Assembly: GCA_002328495.1 (NCBI GenBank)
Contig: DCUJ01000002.1
Location: 111,840 to 175,839 of the forward strand
DNA: 64,000 nucleotides
Reading direction: 5' to 3'
Origin: Sulfurospirillum sp. UBA2217
Lineage (GTDB): Bacteria; Campylobacterota; Campylobacteria; Campylobacterales; Sulfurospirillaceae
Numbering within the stretch: the stretch's first letter is position 1; the number at the start of each line of letters is the position of its first letter. A model generated the notes under the pieces. The model was given only the letters and a program-made list of their open reading frames with translations. It was not told the DNA's origin and made no database searches. A program made the position numbers and the translations under genes. Positions 9,190 to 18,586 of the stretch are shown one piece after another.

Positions 9190-10910
9190 GTTAACTCCTT
9201 TGAAGCACCACTTTTATCGTAATCGCTTTCATTGCGAATCATGGATTGGAGTAAATTTGCAAACTCTTCGCTTTTATGTTCTGCAAGATTTTTTAACTTT
9301 TCCAGCAATACATCGTATTTGAGTGAATCTTCATTGAAATCTTTTCCAATACCTAACTGATCTTCCACTTTTTTACGCGCTTGTTTGAATTTTTCCAAAG
9401 TATCCTCAGCTTGATCATCGTCTGTTTTTGCCTCTTCAATATCTTCTTCAAAATCATCCAATTTGGTTTCAACCATTTTTTGCGCAAAAGGTACAATAAT
9501 CTTTTTATAAAAAATAAATAACAATGCTCCCACCAAGAGATACTTTGCCAAAGGGACGAGAGGAGAGACATACATAGAAAATTTATCCATAAAGTCTTTT
9601 GTGGGTACACCCTTGCCGTCATCGCCAATCTTTTTAAATTCAAAATTACTGACCGTTACTTCATCGCCTCGTGTGGTATTAAATCCAACCGTTTGTTTCA
9701 CAACGTCTCTAATGGCATCCATCTGCTCTTTGGTCAGTGGCGTGTACTCAAGCTCACTTTTTTTCTTCCCATCGGCATCAACACCGTACTTATAAGAACC
9801 ATCAACCACAACAGCCGCACTCAGTCTCTTAATTTTTGCAAATTCATCTTTTGAATTAACAACTTTTTTGGAAATTTCATAATTCGTGGTGGTTGAACTT
9901 TTTTGGTAAGTTTCGCCTTTTTTTGTGCTTTCAAGTCCTTGAACAGGTCCTATGTTACTAATGGCTCCTGGCACACCACCTACATCTTGAGGCTCTTTGC
10001 CTTCACGTTTTTCTTCAACACTTTGCTCACTTCTTGGAACTGAATTTGGGTCATACACTTCACTCACAAAATCTTGCTGTGAAAAATCAAAATCGATGGT
10101 TACTTTTGCATTGACTTTATCCACGCCACCTATCACAGGGGCTAAAACTTGAATGATTTTTTGTTCAAAATTAGTTTCAAACTCTTTTTTATACCTCACT
10201 TGACTTTTGACCAATTCACCTTGAAAAAGATTGCTTTGCTCATCACCTAAGGGTTCACCATCTTGATTCACAATCGAGACATTTTCAGGGGTCAGTTGCG
10301 CAACAGAGGCTGCAATAAGATTTTTAATACCTAAAATTTGCTTTAAGGAAAGATTCATGCCTGAGCGAATATTTAAAACAATGGAAGCCGTTGGAGCGGA
10401 TTGTTTTTGAGCAAATACCGTCTCTTTGGGTACTGCAATATGAACACTAGCATTGGAGATAGGTCCTAAACTCTCAATCGTTCTAGCCAGTTCACCCTCT
10501 AGCGCACGTAGATATTTTATTTTTTGTTCAAAATCAGTGGCACCAAACTCTGTCTTATCAAAAATTTCAAAACCGACTTTACTGTTTTTGGGAATTCCCA
10601 TTGCTGCTATGGCAATCCGTTGTTTATACACATCTTCACTGGGTACCGCAATGGTGCCTTCATTGAGTATCTTATAAGGAATTTTATCTTTTTCAAGCTG
10701 TTGAATAATCAGTGCAGAATCACCTGCTGAAGTGTTTTCAAACAGAACACTATACCCTTTGATGCTTCCATTGGCTGTATTTTTATAAAGGGTTAAAAAA
10801 ACCAAAAAACCAATTAACACAATAATGGATATGGCCGCCACAATGCGTTGACGCAAGGTCAAATTTTGAAGCAGCGTCGCTATTTGATTGAGCAGTGTTC
10901 TAAACTCCAT
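9186..10910 (-). CDS. fliF: Flagellar MS-ring protein FliF
   Basis: FliF forms the membrane-embedded MS ring on which the flagellum is built. The 574-residue protein has an N-terminal transmembrane helix (~residues 24-44), YscJ-like ring domains with GYSVLFENTSAGD and SVHIAVPKETVF, a charged loop, a second helix near 455-475 (YLLVGALLFIFYKKII), and a C-terminal cytoplasmic tail that binds FliG. It follows hisC by 11 bases. I see no separate sigma-54 or sigma-28 promoter before it, so transcription may come from the amino-acid genes upstream. Confidence 0.96.
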   Translation of the reverse strand: MEFRTLLNQIATLLQNLTLRQRIVAAISIIVLIGFLVFLTLYKNTANGSIKGYSVLFENTSAGDSALIIQQLEKDKIPYKILNEGTIAVPSEDVYKQRIAIAAMGIPKNSKVGFEIFDKTEFGATDFEQKIKYLRALEGELARTIESLGPISNASVHIAVPKETVFAQKQSAPTASIVLNIRSGMNLSLKQILGIKNLIAASVAQLTPENVSIVNQDGEPLGDEQSNLFQGELVKSQVRYKKEFETNFEQKIIQVLAPVIGGVDKVNAKVTIDFDFSQQDFVSEVYDPNSVPRSEQSVEEKREGKEPQDVGGVPGAISNIGPVQGLESTKKGETYQKSSTTTNYEISKKVVNSKDEFAKIKRLSAAVVVDGSYKYGVDADGKKKSELEYTPLTKEQMDAIRDVVKQTVGFNTTRGDEVTVSNFEFKKIGDDGKGVPTKDFMDKFSMYVSPLVPLAKYLLVGALLFIFYKKIIVPFAQKMVETKLDDFEEDIEEAKTDDDQAEDTLEKFKQARKKVEDQLGIGKDFNEDSLKYDVLLEKLKNLAEHKSEEFANLLQSMIRNESDYDKSGASKELT

Positions 10911-10921
10911 TGGACCTTCTT

Positions 10922-12022
10922 TTACATGTAAAGTGTTTTAAAGCATTCAAAAAAGCGCTTATTTTGTTCAGGTGTCCCGATAGTTACGCGAATAGCATTC
11001 ATTCCGTAAGCTCCAAGATTACGAACGATTATACCTTTTTCCATTAGTTTTTGAGCAATGACCGAGCTGTTTTGACTGGCATCAAATTCAAGAACAATAA
11101 AATTTGTATAACTTTCAATCGTTTTAAATCCAAGTTCTTTAGCAAAAGCTTCATACGCTTTCATCTGTTCAAAATTTTCTTTGACAGAAGCTTGCACAAA
11201 TGCATCATCACGTAAAGCCACAATCGCTGCTTTAAGCGTGAGATTGGTGATATTAAATGGTGCTCGAAGTTTCAAAAGGGCTTTGATGATTTCAGGTTGC
11301 GCAATCCCATACCCACAGCGCATACCCCCCAAGCCATACGCTTTAGAAAAGGTTCCAGAGTAAAGGGTATTGGGGTATTTTGAAATGATATCGTTGGGAA
11401 GAATTTTTTTAGCAGGGTCTTTAAACGAGGCATACTCTTGATACGCACCATCAATTACAACTAAGGTTTCAGGGCTAATCTCATCTAAAAAATCATATAC
11501 CTCTTTGGTCTCTAAACATTCGCCTAAAGGGTTATTAGGGAGACAAAGAAAAATAAGGGAAATATCGGGATTAGCTCTATATATGTCACGCATTTGCGCC
11601 AAATCATGACCCGCTGAAGGGGTTTTGAGAATGGTTGCCCCTGTTTGTAGGGCATAAATTTCATACATGGCAAAGGTAATACCTGCCATCAGAACTTTCG
11701 TATTGGGATTGGCTTTTGCATGCACAGCAAATGAGATAACTTGATCACTCCCCGCGCCAATAATAACATTGGATTCGTTCACATGGTACTTTTGCGCCAA
11801 AGCCTCTTTCAGCTCGTACATACTATCGTCAGGATAGAGATTCATCTTGGTGGCTTCGTCTCTCACCGCTTCTATCACTTTTGGACTACACCCTCGTGGG
11901 TTTTCATTGCTTGCAAGCTTAATAACATCGCTTGCATCAATACCATACTCTCGCACTACAAGTTCTATTGGCTTACCAGCTTCATAAATTTTCAAGTGAT
12001 CTAAAACTCCGTTAAACTGCAT
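10922..12022 (-). CDS. hisC: Histidinol-phosphate aminotransferase
   Basis: A PLP enzyme (366 residues) converting imidazole acetol phosphate to histidinol phosphate. ASNENPRG near the N-terminus and the PLP-lysine segment SGTFSKAYGLGGMRCGYG are diagnostic. Next to pheA it may also transaminate phenylpyruvate, a known activity of HisC homologues; that is inference. The C-terminus reads TLYM followed by TAA: the last codons and the stop are supplied by a TTACATGTAA palindrome at 10922-10931. Confidence 0.95.
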   Translation of the reverse strand: MQFNGVLDHLKIYEAGKPIELVVREYGIDASDVIKLASNENPRGCSPKVIEAVRDEATKMNLYPDDSMYELKEALAQKYHVNESNVIIGAGSDQVISFAVHAKANPNTKVLMAGITFAMYEIYALQTGATILKTPSAGHDLAQMRDIYRANPDISLIFLCLPNNPLGECLETKEVYDFLDEISPETLVVIDGAYQEYASFKDPAKKILPNDIISKYPNTLYSGTFSKAYGLGGMRCGYGIAQPEIIKALLKLRAPFNITNLTLKAAIVALRDDAFVQASVKENFEQMKAYEAFAKELGFKTIESYTNFIVLEFDASQNSSVIAQKLMEKGIIVRNLGAYGMNAIRVTIGTPEQNKRFFECFKTLYM

Positions 12023-12025
12023 CTC

Positions 12026-13099
12026 TTATCCTCCGCAAATATAGCTTCCAAGCCATTTGATATCGTATCGGTCTTTATTTTCATCAATGACTTTTTGAAC
12101 ATTTTCATCATCAATATGCCCTTCAAAATCCATATAAAAAATCGATTGAAACCCTCTTTCTTTGGTAGGGCGTGATTCAATCTTTGTTAAATTCACCTTC
12201 TCTTCTTGAAACGTTTGTAAAAATTCAACCAATCCCCCTGGCTTATCATCGGTTTTGGCTAAAATAGAAGTTTTATTGTGAATGCCTTTTTTATTTTTAA
12301 AATCACTTAAAATTAAAAAGCGTGTTTGGTTCGCCATATTGTCTTCTATTTTTCCAAACAAGATGGGTAAATTTACCAGTTTTGCGGCAATGTGTGAACA
12401 AATTGCAGCAGCCTCAACATCTTTAGCCGCTTTTTGTGCCGCTTCTGCGGTAGATTTGGTAGGAATAAATTCAACACCTAAAAGCATATGTTCTTCTAAA
12501 AAACGTCGACACTGGTTGTAGCCTTGAGGGTGTGAATAAATACGCTTTATCAGCTTAATATTTTCGCAAACGGTCGCAAAAGAATGGTGAATATCCATAT
12601 AAATCTCAGCTACAATTTTGGAATTAAATTTACCTAAACAATCCAGTGTCGTACCCACAGCCCCTTCGGTGTTGTTCTCAACAGGCACTACTCCGTATTT
12701 TGCTTCACCGTTTTCAAGGACGTGAAAAACAGCTTCGATAGAACTTACCCCTATGTAATTGCCCATGGCACCAAAACGACTCTCCGCTACTTGATGCGTA
12801 TAACTTCCTTCAGGTCCTAAGTAAGCCACTTTTTCAGGAAACTCCAAATTACGACTGACCGCAAAAACTTCTAAGAAAATCGCATCAATCGCTTGTGCCT
12901 TAAGAGCACCTTGATTGAGTGATTTAAGACGATCTAGTATCTCTTTTTCACGCTCAGGTCTGTAAATAGCTGTTCCTGTCGTCTGTTTTACACGACCGAT
13001 GGCTTTGACATGCTCCATTCTATCGTTGAGCAGTTTTAAGATGGCATCATCAATAGCATCAATCTCTTTACGGTACGTTTCAATATCTTTCATACTCAT
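12026..13099 (-). CDS. pheA: Bifunctional chorismate mutase / prephenate dehydratase
   Basis: It converts chorismate to phenylpyruvate for phenylalanine synthesis. The 357-residue protein has an AroQ-type mutase domain (residues 1-~85), a prephenate dehydratase domain (YLGPEGSYTHQ, VPVENNTEGAVG) and a C-terminal ACT domain with the phenylalanine-binding ESRPTKE motif. Feedback inhibition by Phe is therefore expected. A four-base overlap with the HAD gene upstream and three bases before hisC indicate one operon. Confidence 0.96.
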   Translation of the reverse strand: MSMKDIETYRKEIDAIDDAILKLLNDRMEHVKAIGRVKQTTGTAIYRPEREKEILDRLKSLNQGALKAQAIDAIFLEVFAVSRNLEFPEKVAYLGPEGSYTHQVAESRFGAMGNYIGVSSIEAVFHVLENGEAKYGVVPVENNTEGAVGTTLDCLGKFNSKIVAEIYMDIHHSFATVCENIKLIKRIYSHPQGYNQCRRFLEEHMLLGVEFIPTKSTAEAAQKAAKDVEAAAICSHIAAKLVNLPILFGKIEDNMANQTRFLILSDFKNKKGIHNKTSILAKTDDKPGGLVEFLQTFQEEKVNLTKIESRPTKERGFQSIFYMDFEGHIDDENVQKVIDENKDRYDIKWLGSYICGG

Positions 13100-13860
13100 C
13101 CTTCATAAGCACCAATATGGCTGATAATCGCATCCAAATCATGCTTTACATGTAAGACTTCAGCTTCGCTTTGGCACTTACCGCTGAGTACCAAAACCGT
13201 ATTCATCCCTAATGCTTTAGCCCCCAACAAATCTCCAATAGCATCATCGCTGATCATCGTCACATCTTTAAAATGTACCGATGCGCCTTGTGCTTGAAGG
13301 AGTTTTAGTGCTGTTTCGTAAAAAAGTGGACTCGGCTTTCCAACAACATGATACCCTTTGCTTGTTGCATAACGTAGCATCTCTAAAATGGCACCAACCC
13401 CTGGATAACGACGTTTATCTTTGGCATAAATGCTCGTCGCATGCATCCCAATAACTTTTGCCCCACTTAAAGCAAGCTCTATCATTGAAGCATACTCATC
13501 GGCACTAAAATCTTTTTTACTCGCAATAACAATAGCTTCAGGATTTTGAGTATTTTGAGTGTAACCTAATTTTTCCATCACACTCAAAAATTCTTCTGCG
13601 CCAAAGCTTCGAATCTGCTTTACATGTAAACTATTTTCTAACGCCATAAAAGGGTCAAGATAGTGGTCAAATGGGATGCAAAATCCTAAGTCATTTAAAA
13701 ATTTATGAAATTCACGGCTAGGTATTTTAGTATTGTTGGTGACAACAACATAGGGAATTTTTTGTGCACCCAATCTCTCGATAAAGGCAATGGCACCTTC
13801 AATGGGCTTTTTGTCCACATCATCAATCAAAGTGCCTTGCACATCAATAAAATAACTCAT
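13096..13860 (-). CDS. HAD-superfamily hydrolase, subfamily IIA-like
   Basis: A 254-residue HAD phosphatase-like protein with a cap domain and NagD-like organisation. Motif I is DVQGTLIDD (nucleophile D6), motif II lies in VVVTNNT, the Lys motif in HVVGKPSP and motif III in MISDDAIGDLLGAKALGM. The second acidic residue of DxD, normally the general acid/base, is Gln. The gene overlaps both lysA and pheA by four bases, suggesting a housekeeping role, but no substrate can be named. Confidence 0.85.
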   Translation of the reverse strand: MSYFIDVQGTLIDDVDKKPIEGAIAFIERLGAQKIPYVVVTNNTKIPSREFHKFLNDLGFCIPFDHYLDPFMALENSLHVKQIRSFGAEEFLSVMEKLGYTQNTQNPEAIVIASKKDFSADEYASMIELALSGAKVIGMHATSIYAKDKRRYPGVGAILEMLRYATSKGYHVVGKPSPLFYETALKLLQAQGASVHFKDVTMISDDAIGDLLGAKALGMNTVLVLSGKCQSEAEVLHVKHDLDAIISHIGAYEG

Positions 13861-15062
13861 ACATACTCTTTTTCAAGTGCTATCAAATCTTCAAAACTTT
13901 CACGTTTACGAATCAGCCTATCGCTTCCATTCTCAACTGCTACTTCTGCTACGCGTGTTCTAGAGTTGTAATTACTGCTCATTGTAAAACCATAGGCTCC
14001 TGCACTTTTTAGCACTAAAATATCATCGTGCTCCATGGGTGGCAAAGCAATACTTTTGGCAAAAAAATCGCCACTTTCACACACAGGTCCTACAACATCA
14101 CACAGTGTTGTATGTTCCATCGTTTTTCCATACGCTTCAATCTCATGGTATGCTCCATACAAACTAGGGCGAATCAAATCATTCATAGCTCCATCGACAA
14201 TGACAAAGCGTTTATACCCGTTATTCTTTTCGTACAAGACTTTCGTGAGAAAATAACCGCAATTTCCTACCAAATACCTTCCTGGTTCACACACAAGTGT
14301 CACGTCAAGTCCACCCAAAGCGGTAAAGATACCTTGCGCATAGTCATATAAAGAAATCGTTATTTCATTGTCATAACGAATCCCAACACCTCCGCCTACA
14401 TCAAAAAACTTAATATCAATCTGTAATGCCTTGAGGTTACGGAGTAGATTTGCCAAAACACTTGCGGCATCTCTAAAAGGCTGAAGTTCGGTTATCTGAC
14501 TACCAATATGAAAATGAATTCCTACAGGATCAAGCGAAGTAGCGTTTTTAGCATGGATGTACATACGCTTAGCACTCTCAATATCCACACCAAATTTATT
14601 TTCATGAAGTCCTGTTGAGATATAAGGATGGGTTTGAGCATCAATGTTAGGATTAACTCGAATACTAATACGTGCTTGAACCCCTAAACGTGAAGCGATA
14701 ATTTCAACGCGCTTCATCTCCTCTTCACTTTCAAGATTAAGCATCAAAATATCGTTTTGAAGTGCCTCTTCTATCTCATCGTCTCGCTTACCCACCCCGC
14801 TAAAAATAATTTTATATTTGGGAATGCCTGCAAACAAAGCACGCTTCACTTCACCAATCGAAACGCAATCGCATCCAGCACCCAATTTAGCCATATGTTT
14901 TAAAACAGAAAGATTTGAATTGGCTTTAGCGGCAAAGCAGACAAGCGATTTACGTGCTTTAAAAGCCTCTTTAAGTGTTGTAAACTGTTCTGTGATCGTA
15001 TCAAAATTATACACATACAACGGCGTGCCATACGTGCGTGCCAAAGCGGAAAAATCAGCCAT
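13857..15062 (-). CDS. lysA: Diaminopimelate decarboxylase
   Basis: It decarboxylates meso-diaminopimelate to L-lysine, the last lysine step. The 401-residue protein shows the PLP lysine in CFAAKANSN, the HFHIGSQ loop, the glycine-rich FDVGGGVGIRYD phosphate site and the GPVCESGDF motif with its catalytic cysteine. The length is usual. It heads a run of overlapping genes (lysA-HAD-pheA-hisC-fliFGH-dxs). An 80-base gap with no obvious terminator separates it from the upstream permease gene. Confidence 0.97.
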   Translation of the reverse strand: MADFSALARTYGTPLYVYNFDTITEQFTTLKEAFKARKSLVCFAAKANSNLSVLKHMAKLGAGCDCVSIGEVKRALFAGIPKYKIIFSGVGKRDDEIEEALQNDILMLNLESEEEMKRVEIIASRLGVQARISIRVNPNIDAQTHPYISTGLHENKFGVDIESAKRMYIHAKNATSLDPVGIHFHIGSQITELQPFRDAASVLANLLRNLKALQIDIKFFDVGGGVGIRYDNEITISLYDYAQGIFTALGGLDVTLVCEPGRYLVGNCGYFLTKVLYEKNNGYKRFVIVDGAMNDLIRPSLYGAYHEIEAYGKTMEHTTLCDVVGPVCESGDFFAKSIALPPMEHDDILVLKSAGAYGFTMSSNYNSRTRVAEVAVENGSDRLIRKRESFEDLIALEKEYV

Positions 15063-15142
15063 TATTGCCCTTCGTTATAAGAATCAAGAGAATATTTTAT
15101 TTTATCAAAAAGTTTAAAAAAATAGTATTAAACGCGTCGATA

Positions 15143-16201
15143 TTAACGCTTAGAGTAAACGTAAAGTGCGGCAAAACCTAAGAGTACTATCGGAAGTAAA
15201 ATACCCACTTCTGAAACGATGACACCATTGGAGCTCAAACGGCTGAGCAAGAACAGTCCACTCCAAAGCATCAACGTCATAAATGCGAACAATGAAGATG
15301 TAAGTGCTATATTGAAATAACGCCCCATAACAGGAGCTTTGTGATACAAAAATACCACCAAAAAAGGAGCAAAAAGAGGAAAAAAGAGTTGATAAAAAAG
15401 TGTGGCTTTAATTTTCTGGGTATTCACCCCTTGCGTTTCAAAAAAGCGTAATGCATCCATTCCATCCACGATAGACAAGGTATGCTCATTTTGATACACA
15501 ACATCCATAATACGAGGCTTGAAATTTTCCATTGCACGCAAGGTATCTCGTGTTTCTATCACAATACCTTTGTCTTCCAGCGTAGCGACTAATGGTTTAT
15601 GCGTGATAAAAACATTCTCCAAAACCCAGTGATTCTCAATAAAACGAGCGGAAGATGCACGCATAATTTTGACAAGTTCAATCTCATTTGTCTCGAAAAT
15701 ACTCACATCGTATGCCATTTGCTTAAAAGGGTCAAGACGTTTAAAATAGATATAGTTGTTATCATGTTTTAGAAAAAGATCTTCAGAACTATTAGAGATA
15801 CGATTGTATTTTTTGAGGTTGGTACTGTATTCGAACGCGTACGCAAACTCTGTTGCATTAAGCGCGATATAGCACAGTGTTATTACTAAGGAAGTAAGAA
15901 AAAATGGTCGAATTAGGGCTTTTTTACTAATACTCGAAGCATACATGCAGATAAGTTCATTAGACTTTATCATTCCAAAATGCGTTACGATCATTCCAAA
16001 AACAATCGAGAGAGGCAAAACATAATTAACAGCATTCATCCCTTGAAAGAGGGCGTACAAGAGTTGCAAATTGGCTGATTCTGGAAGAGCATCATAGTTG
16101 CTTAAAAGATCAACACCCACATAGAAAAGGTCAAGCGCAATAAAAATAATCACAAAATTTTTAAGATAATTCAAAACAATATAGCGCTCAAAAAGCCTCA
16201 T
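15143..16201 (-). CDS. LptF/LptG-family permease (YjgP/YjgQ)
   Basis: A 352-residue inner-membrane protein of the LPS transport permease family, which works with LptB in an ABC transporter. Hydrophobic segments lie near the N-terminus (FVIIFIALDLFYVGVDLL), around residues 50-75 and 95-120, with a periplasmic domain in the middle and three helices at the C-terminus. The ATG at 16201 overlaps the pth stop (ATGA) and has AGGAG five bases ahead, so I prefer it to a start six codons upstream. LptF and LptG cannot be told apart by eye. Confidence 0.88.
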   Translation of the reverse strand: MRLFERYIVLNYLKNFVIIFIALDLFYVGVDLLSNYDALPESANLQLLYALFQGMNAVNYVLPLSIVFGMIVTHFGMIKSNELICMYASSISKKALIRPFFLTSLVITLCYIALNATEFAYAFEYSTNLKKYNRISNSSEDLFLKHDNNYIYFKRLDPFKQMAYDVSIFETNEIELVKIMRASSARFIENHWVLENVFITHKPLVATLEDKGIVIETRDTLRAMENFKPRIMDVVYQNEHTLSIVDGMDALRFFETQGVNTQKIKATLFYQLFFPLFAPFLVVFLYHKAPVMGRYFNIALTSSLFAFMTLMLWSGLFLLSRLSSNGVIVSEVGILLPIVLLGFAALYVYSKR

Positions 16202-16773
16202 TCCTTCTCCTGCGTACAATGTGAATCTTTAAGGCTGTATTGTAGCGCAACTTCTTTTAAATCATTTGTGAGTAGCGCACGAACGCTTTTGCTTACATGT
16301 AAGATTAGTTGGGGTAAGAATTCTCTTTGGCATACAGAAAAATCGGACAAAACATAGTGTGCTACATCGCTTTTATGCGTAGGTTTTCCAATACCAATGC
16401 GCACACGAATGTATTCTGCTCCTATATGCGCATCAATCGAACGAAGACCATTGTGCCCACCGTGCCCACCACCCCTTTTAAAACGAAGGGTACCAAAAGG
16501 AAGATCCAAATCATCATGAATCACCACAATGTCATCGGGTTTAAAATAATCACTAACAGCACGGACACTCTCACCCGAGAGATTCATGTAAGTCATGGGT
16601 TTTAGAAGTAATACCGATGGCGCTTTGACAAGCTCACCTTTGAATGCACTTTTGGAGATTTTTTCACACGAAGAGAGGGTATCGACGAGTGTGTCGATAA
16701 CCCTAAAACCAACATTGTGTCGGTTGTTTTTATACTGCGGCTCAGGGTTTCCCAATCCTACCACCAGTGTCAT
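16198..16773 (-). CDS. pth: Peptidyl-tRNA hydrolase
   Basis: It releases peptides from prematurely dissociated peptidyl-tRNA. The 191-residue protein begins with the family motif GLGNPEPQYKNNRHNVGF, including the catalytic histidine, and contains VIHDDLDLPFG and GGGHGGHNGLRS. It lies six bases downstream of rplY, the common rplY(ctc)-pth pairing, and overlaps the LptF/G gene by four bases. It contains one TTACATGTAA copy, read as LHV. Confidence 0.97.
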   Translation of the reverse strand: MTLVVGLGNPEPQYKNNRHNVGFRVIDTLVDTLSSCEKISKSAFKGELVKAPSVLLLKPMTYMNLSGESVRAVSDYFKPDDIVVIHDDLDLPFGTLRFKRGGGHGGHNGLRSIDAHIGAEYIRVRIGIGKPTHKSDVAHYVLSDFSVCQREFLPQLILHVSKSVRALLTNDLKEVALQYSLKDSHCTQEKE

Positions 16774-16779
16774 AAAGCG

Positions 16780-17316
16780 TTACTTCGCTTTAATAACTCC
16801 GGCAACAGAAACACGAGCTTCGTCCATTACTGTTACGTTTGCTGGAATTTCGATATCGCGAACCAACACAGTATCACCCACGTCTAAGTTATCCACATTG
16901 ATTGTGAAATTGTTTGGCAAATTTTCTGCCGTACATTTTACAGTCAAACGTTTTTTGGACTGGATAAGAACACCTTTGTTCTTTGTTCCTTTTGGAAGAC
17001 CTACCAATACTACGGGAACCAAATATTTAGTTAAAACACCTGGAAGTGCTAGACGTAAATCAACATGTAAAAGATTGCTGTTTACTGGGTCTCTTTGGTA
17101 GTCTTGAATGACGACATTATAGACATTATCCGCTACTTTTACAGGAAAAATAAGTGTCTCTTTATTCTTTGCTGCCTTGATGAATTCATTCGCTTTAAAT
17201 GCAGCATTGATGTTTTGCTCACCCTTACCGTAAATATTAGCAATTAGATATCCATCTCTTCTGAGGGCTTTGGTTGCCTTCTTCTCGATACTATCTCTAA
17301 GTATGCCTTCTAACAT
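16780..17316 (-). CDS. rplY: 50S ribosomal protein L25/general stress protein Ctc
   Basis: A 5S-rRNA-binding ribosomal protein of the long TL5/CTC type (178 residues): an N-terminal L25 domain (MLEGILRDSIEKKATKALRRDG) plus a C-terminal beta domain (VLVRDIEIPANVTVMDEARVSVAGV). The C-terminal tail is short and basic. A -10 box is visible at 17348-17353, about 30 bases upstream, so this gene probably starts the rplY-pth-permease transcript. Confidence 0.95.
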   Translation of the reverse strand: MLEGILRDSIEKKATKALRRDGYLIANIYGKGEQNINAAFKANEFIKAAKNKETLIFPVKVADNVYNVVIQDYQRDPVNSNLLHVDLRLALPGVLTKYLVPVVLVGLPKGTKNKGVLIQSKKRLTVKCTAENLPNNFTINVDNLDVGDTVLVRDIEIPANVTVMDEARVSVAGVIKAK

Positions 17317-17347
17317 AATAATGTCCTTTGTAAAAAATTAGGGATGG

Positions 17348-17353
17348 ATTATA
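17348..17353 (-). promoter_or_regulatory. Likely -10 box for rplY
   Basis: The minus strand reads TATAAT about 32 bases upstream of the rplY ATG, in the 66-base gap after pilT. No strong -35 is recognised. Confidence 0.5.
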
Positions 17354-17382
17354 CTCAAAACAGTCTTATAAGCGCATAAAAT

Positions 17383-18576
17383 TTATTGCTTCAATCCAAT
17401 AATGTCTTTATCATTTTCCCGTGTCGAACTCAACACTGTTTCACTACGACGTACCTCTTTTTGTGTTTTATCGGCATCAAAATAGTCTAAAGCCAACGTG
17501 ATATCATTGCGACTGGTAGAAGCTTTGATGGCTTCATCACGCGAAATTCTACCCTCCGCATACAAACCTAAAAGCGATTGATCAAAGGTTTGTGTTTTAT
17601 AAACATCTTTACCCTCTTTAATGGCATCGGGGATTTCGCTCTCGCGTCCTTCTAATATCAAGGCTTCTATACGCGCATTTTTAATTAAAATTTCCACAGC
17701 CGCCGTTCTTCCCTTATCAATGGTCTTTACCAAGCGTTGAGAAACAACTCCTTGTAACACAGAGGAGAGGGACATTTTAATACGATTTTGTTCATTCCCA
17801 GGAAACATACCAATAATACGTCCAATCGTCTCTTTGGTATCCATAGTATGAAGTGTTGAGAGGACTAAGTGACCAGTTTCTGCTGCATGCATTGCCGTTT
17901 CAATGGTTTCAAGATCACGCATCTCCCCTACCAAAATAACATCAGGGTCTTCACGAAGTGCGGCACGCAACGAGTCTGCAAAAGAGAGTGCATCTTGCCC
18001 AATGGCACGTTGATTGACGATGCAATTATCGTCTTTATAAATAAATTCGACAGGATCTTCAATGGTAATAATATGTTTTTTATGCAAATGATTGATACGA
18101 TTAATCATGGATGCTAACGTGGTTGTTTTACCACTTCCCGTGGGTCCAGTAACTAAAACAAGCCCTCTTGAGAGATCACACAGTGAATTAATAACAGGAG
18201 GTAAGCGCAAACTTTCAATGGTAGGGAGCACCATAGGAATCGTTCTAAAAACAGCCGAAACACCATCGACTTGAAAAAACATATTGACACGAAAGCGGTA
18301 ATCGTCATTGAGTTTAAAGGTGAAGTCAATATTTTTTTTCTCTATAAATTCATGAAATCGCCCTCGCAAAAGTTCTTTGGAAAGCATCACTCCATCAGAA
18401 TGGCTTAAAATTTCTTTTGAAAAAGGGATGATTTCACCATTGATACGCCCCCTGATACTTGTCCCTGTCTTTACATGTAAATCGCTTCCATTGTTTTCGA
18501 CCAATTTACTCAAATAAAATTTCAGCTTTTTGGTCATCTCAAAGGTGAGTTCGCTAACATTAACCTCTTGTTGCAT
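17383..18576 (-). CDS. pilT: PilT-type twitching ATPase
   Basis: A hexameric secretion ATPase of the GspE/PilT family (397 residues). It shows an N-terminal PAS-like domain (SDLHVKTGTSIRGRINGEI), Walker A TGPTGSGKTTT, the Asp box ITIEDPVEF, Walker B ILVGEMRDLETIETA and the His box AAETGHLVLSTLHT. The absence of an N1 domain fits PilT rather than PilB. No pilus subunit or assembly gene lies nearby, so its role (pilus retraction or a remodelled system) cannot be settled here. The C-terminal ~50 residues are polar and extra to the core. Confidence 0.88.
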   Translation of the reverse strand: MQQEVNVSELTFEMTKKLKFYLSKLVENNGSDLHVKTGTSIRGRINGEIIPFSKEILSHSDGVMLSKELLRGRFHEFIEKKNIDFTFKLNDDYRFRVNMFFQVDGVSAVFRTIPMVLPTIESLRLPPVINSLCDLSRGLVLVTGPTGSGKTTTLASMINRINHLHKKHIITIEDPVEFIYKDDNCIVNQRAIGQDALSFADSLRAALREDPDVILVGEMRDLETIETAMHAAETGHLVLSTLHTMDTKETIGRIIGMFPGNEQNRIKMSLSSVLQGVVSQRLVKTIDKGRTAAVEILIKNARIEALILEGRESEIPDAIKEGKDVYKTQTFDQSLLGLYAEGRISRDEAIKASTSRNDITLALDYFDADKTQKEVRRSETVLSSTRENDKDIIGLKQ

Positions 18577-18586
18577 GGTGTTTTCC

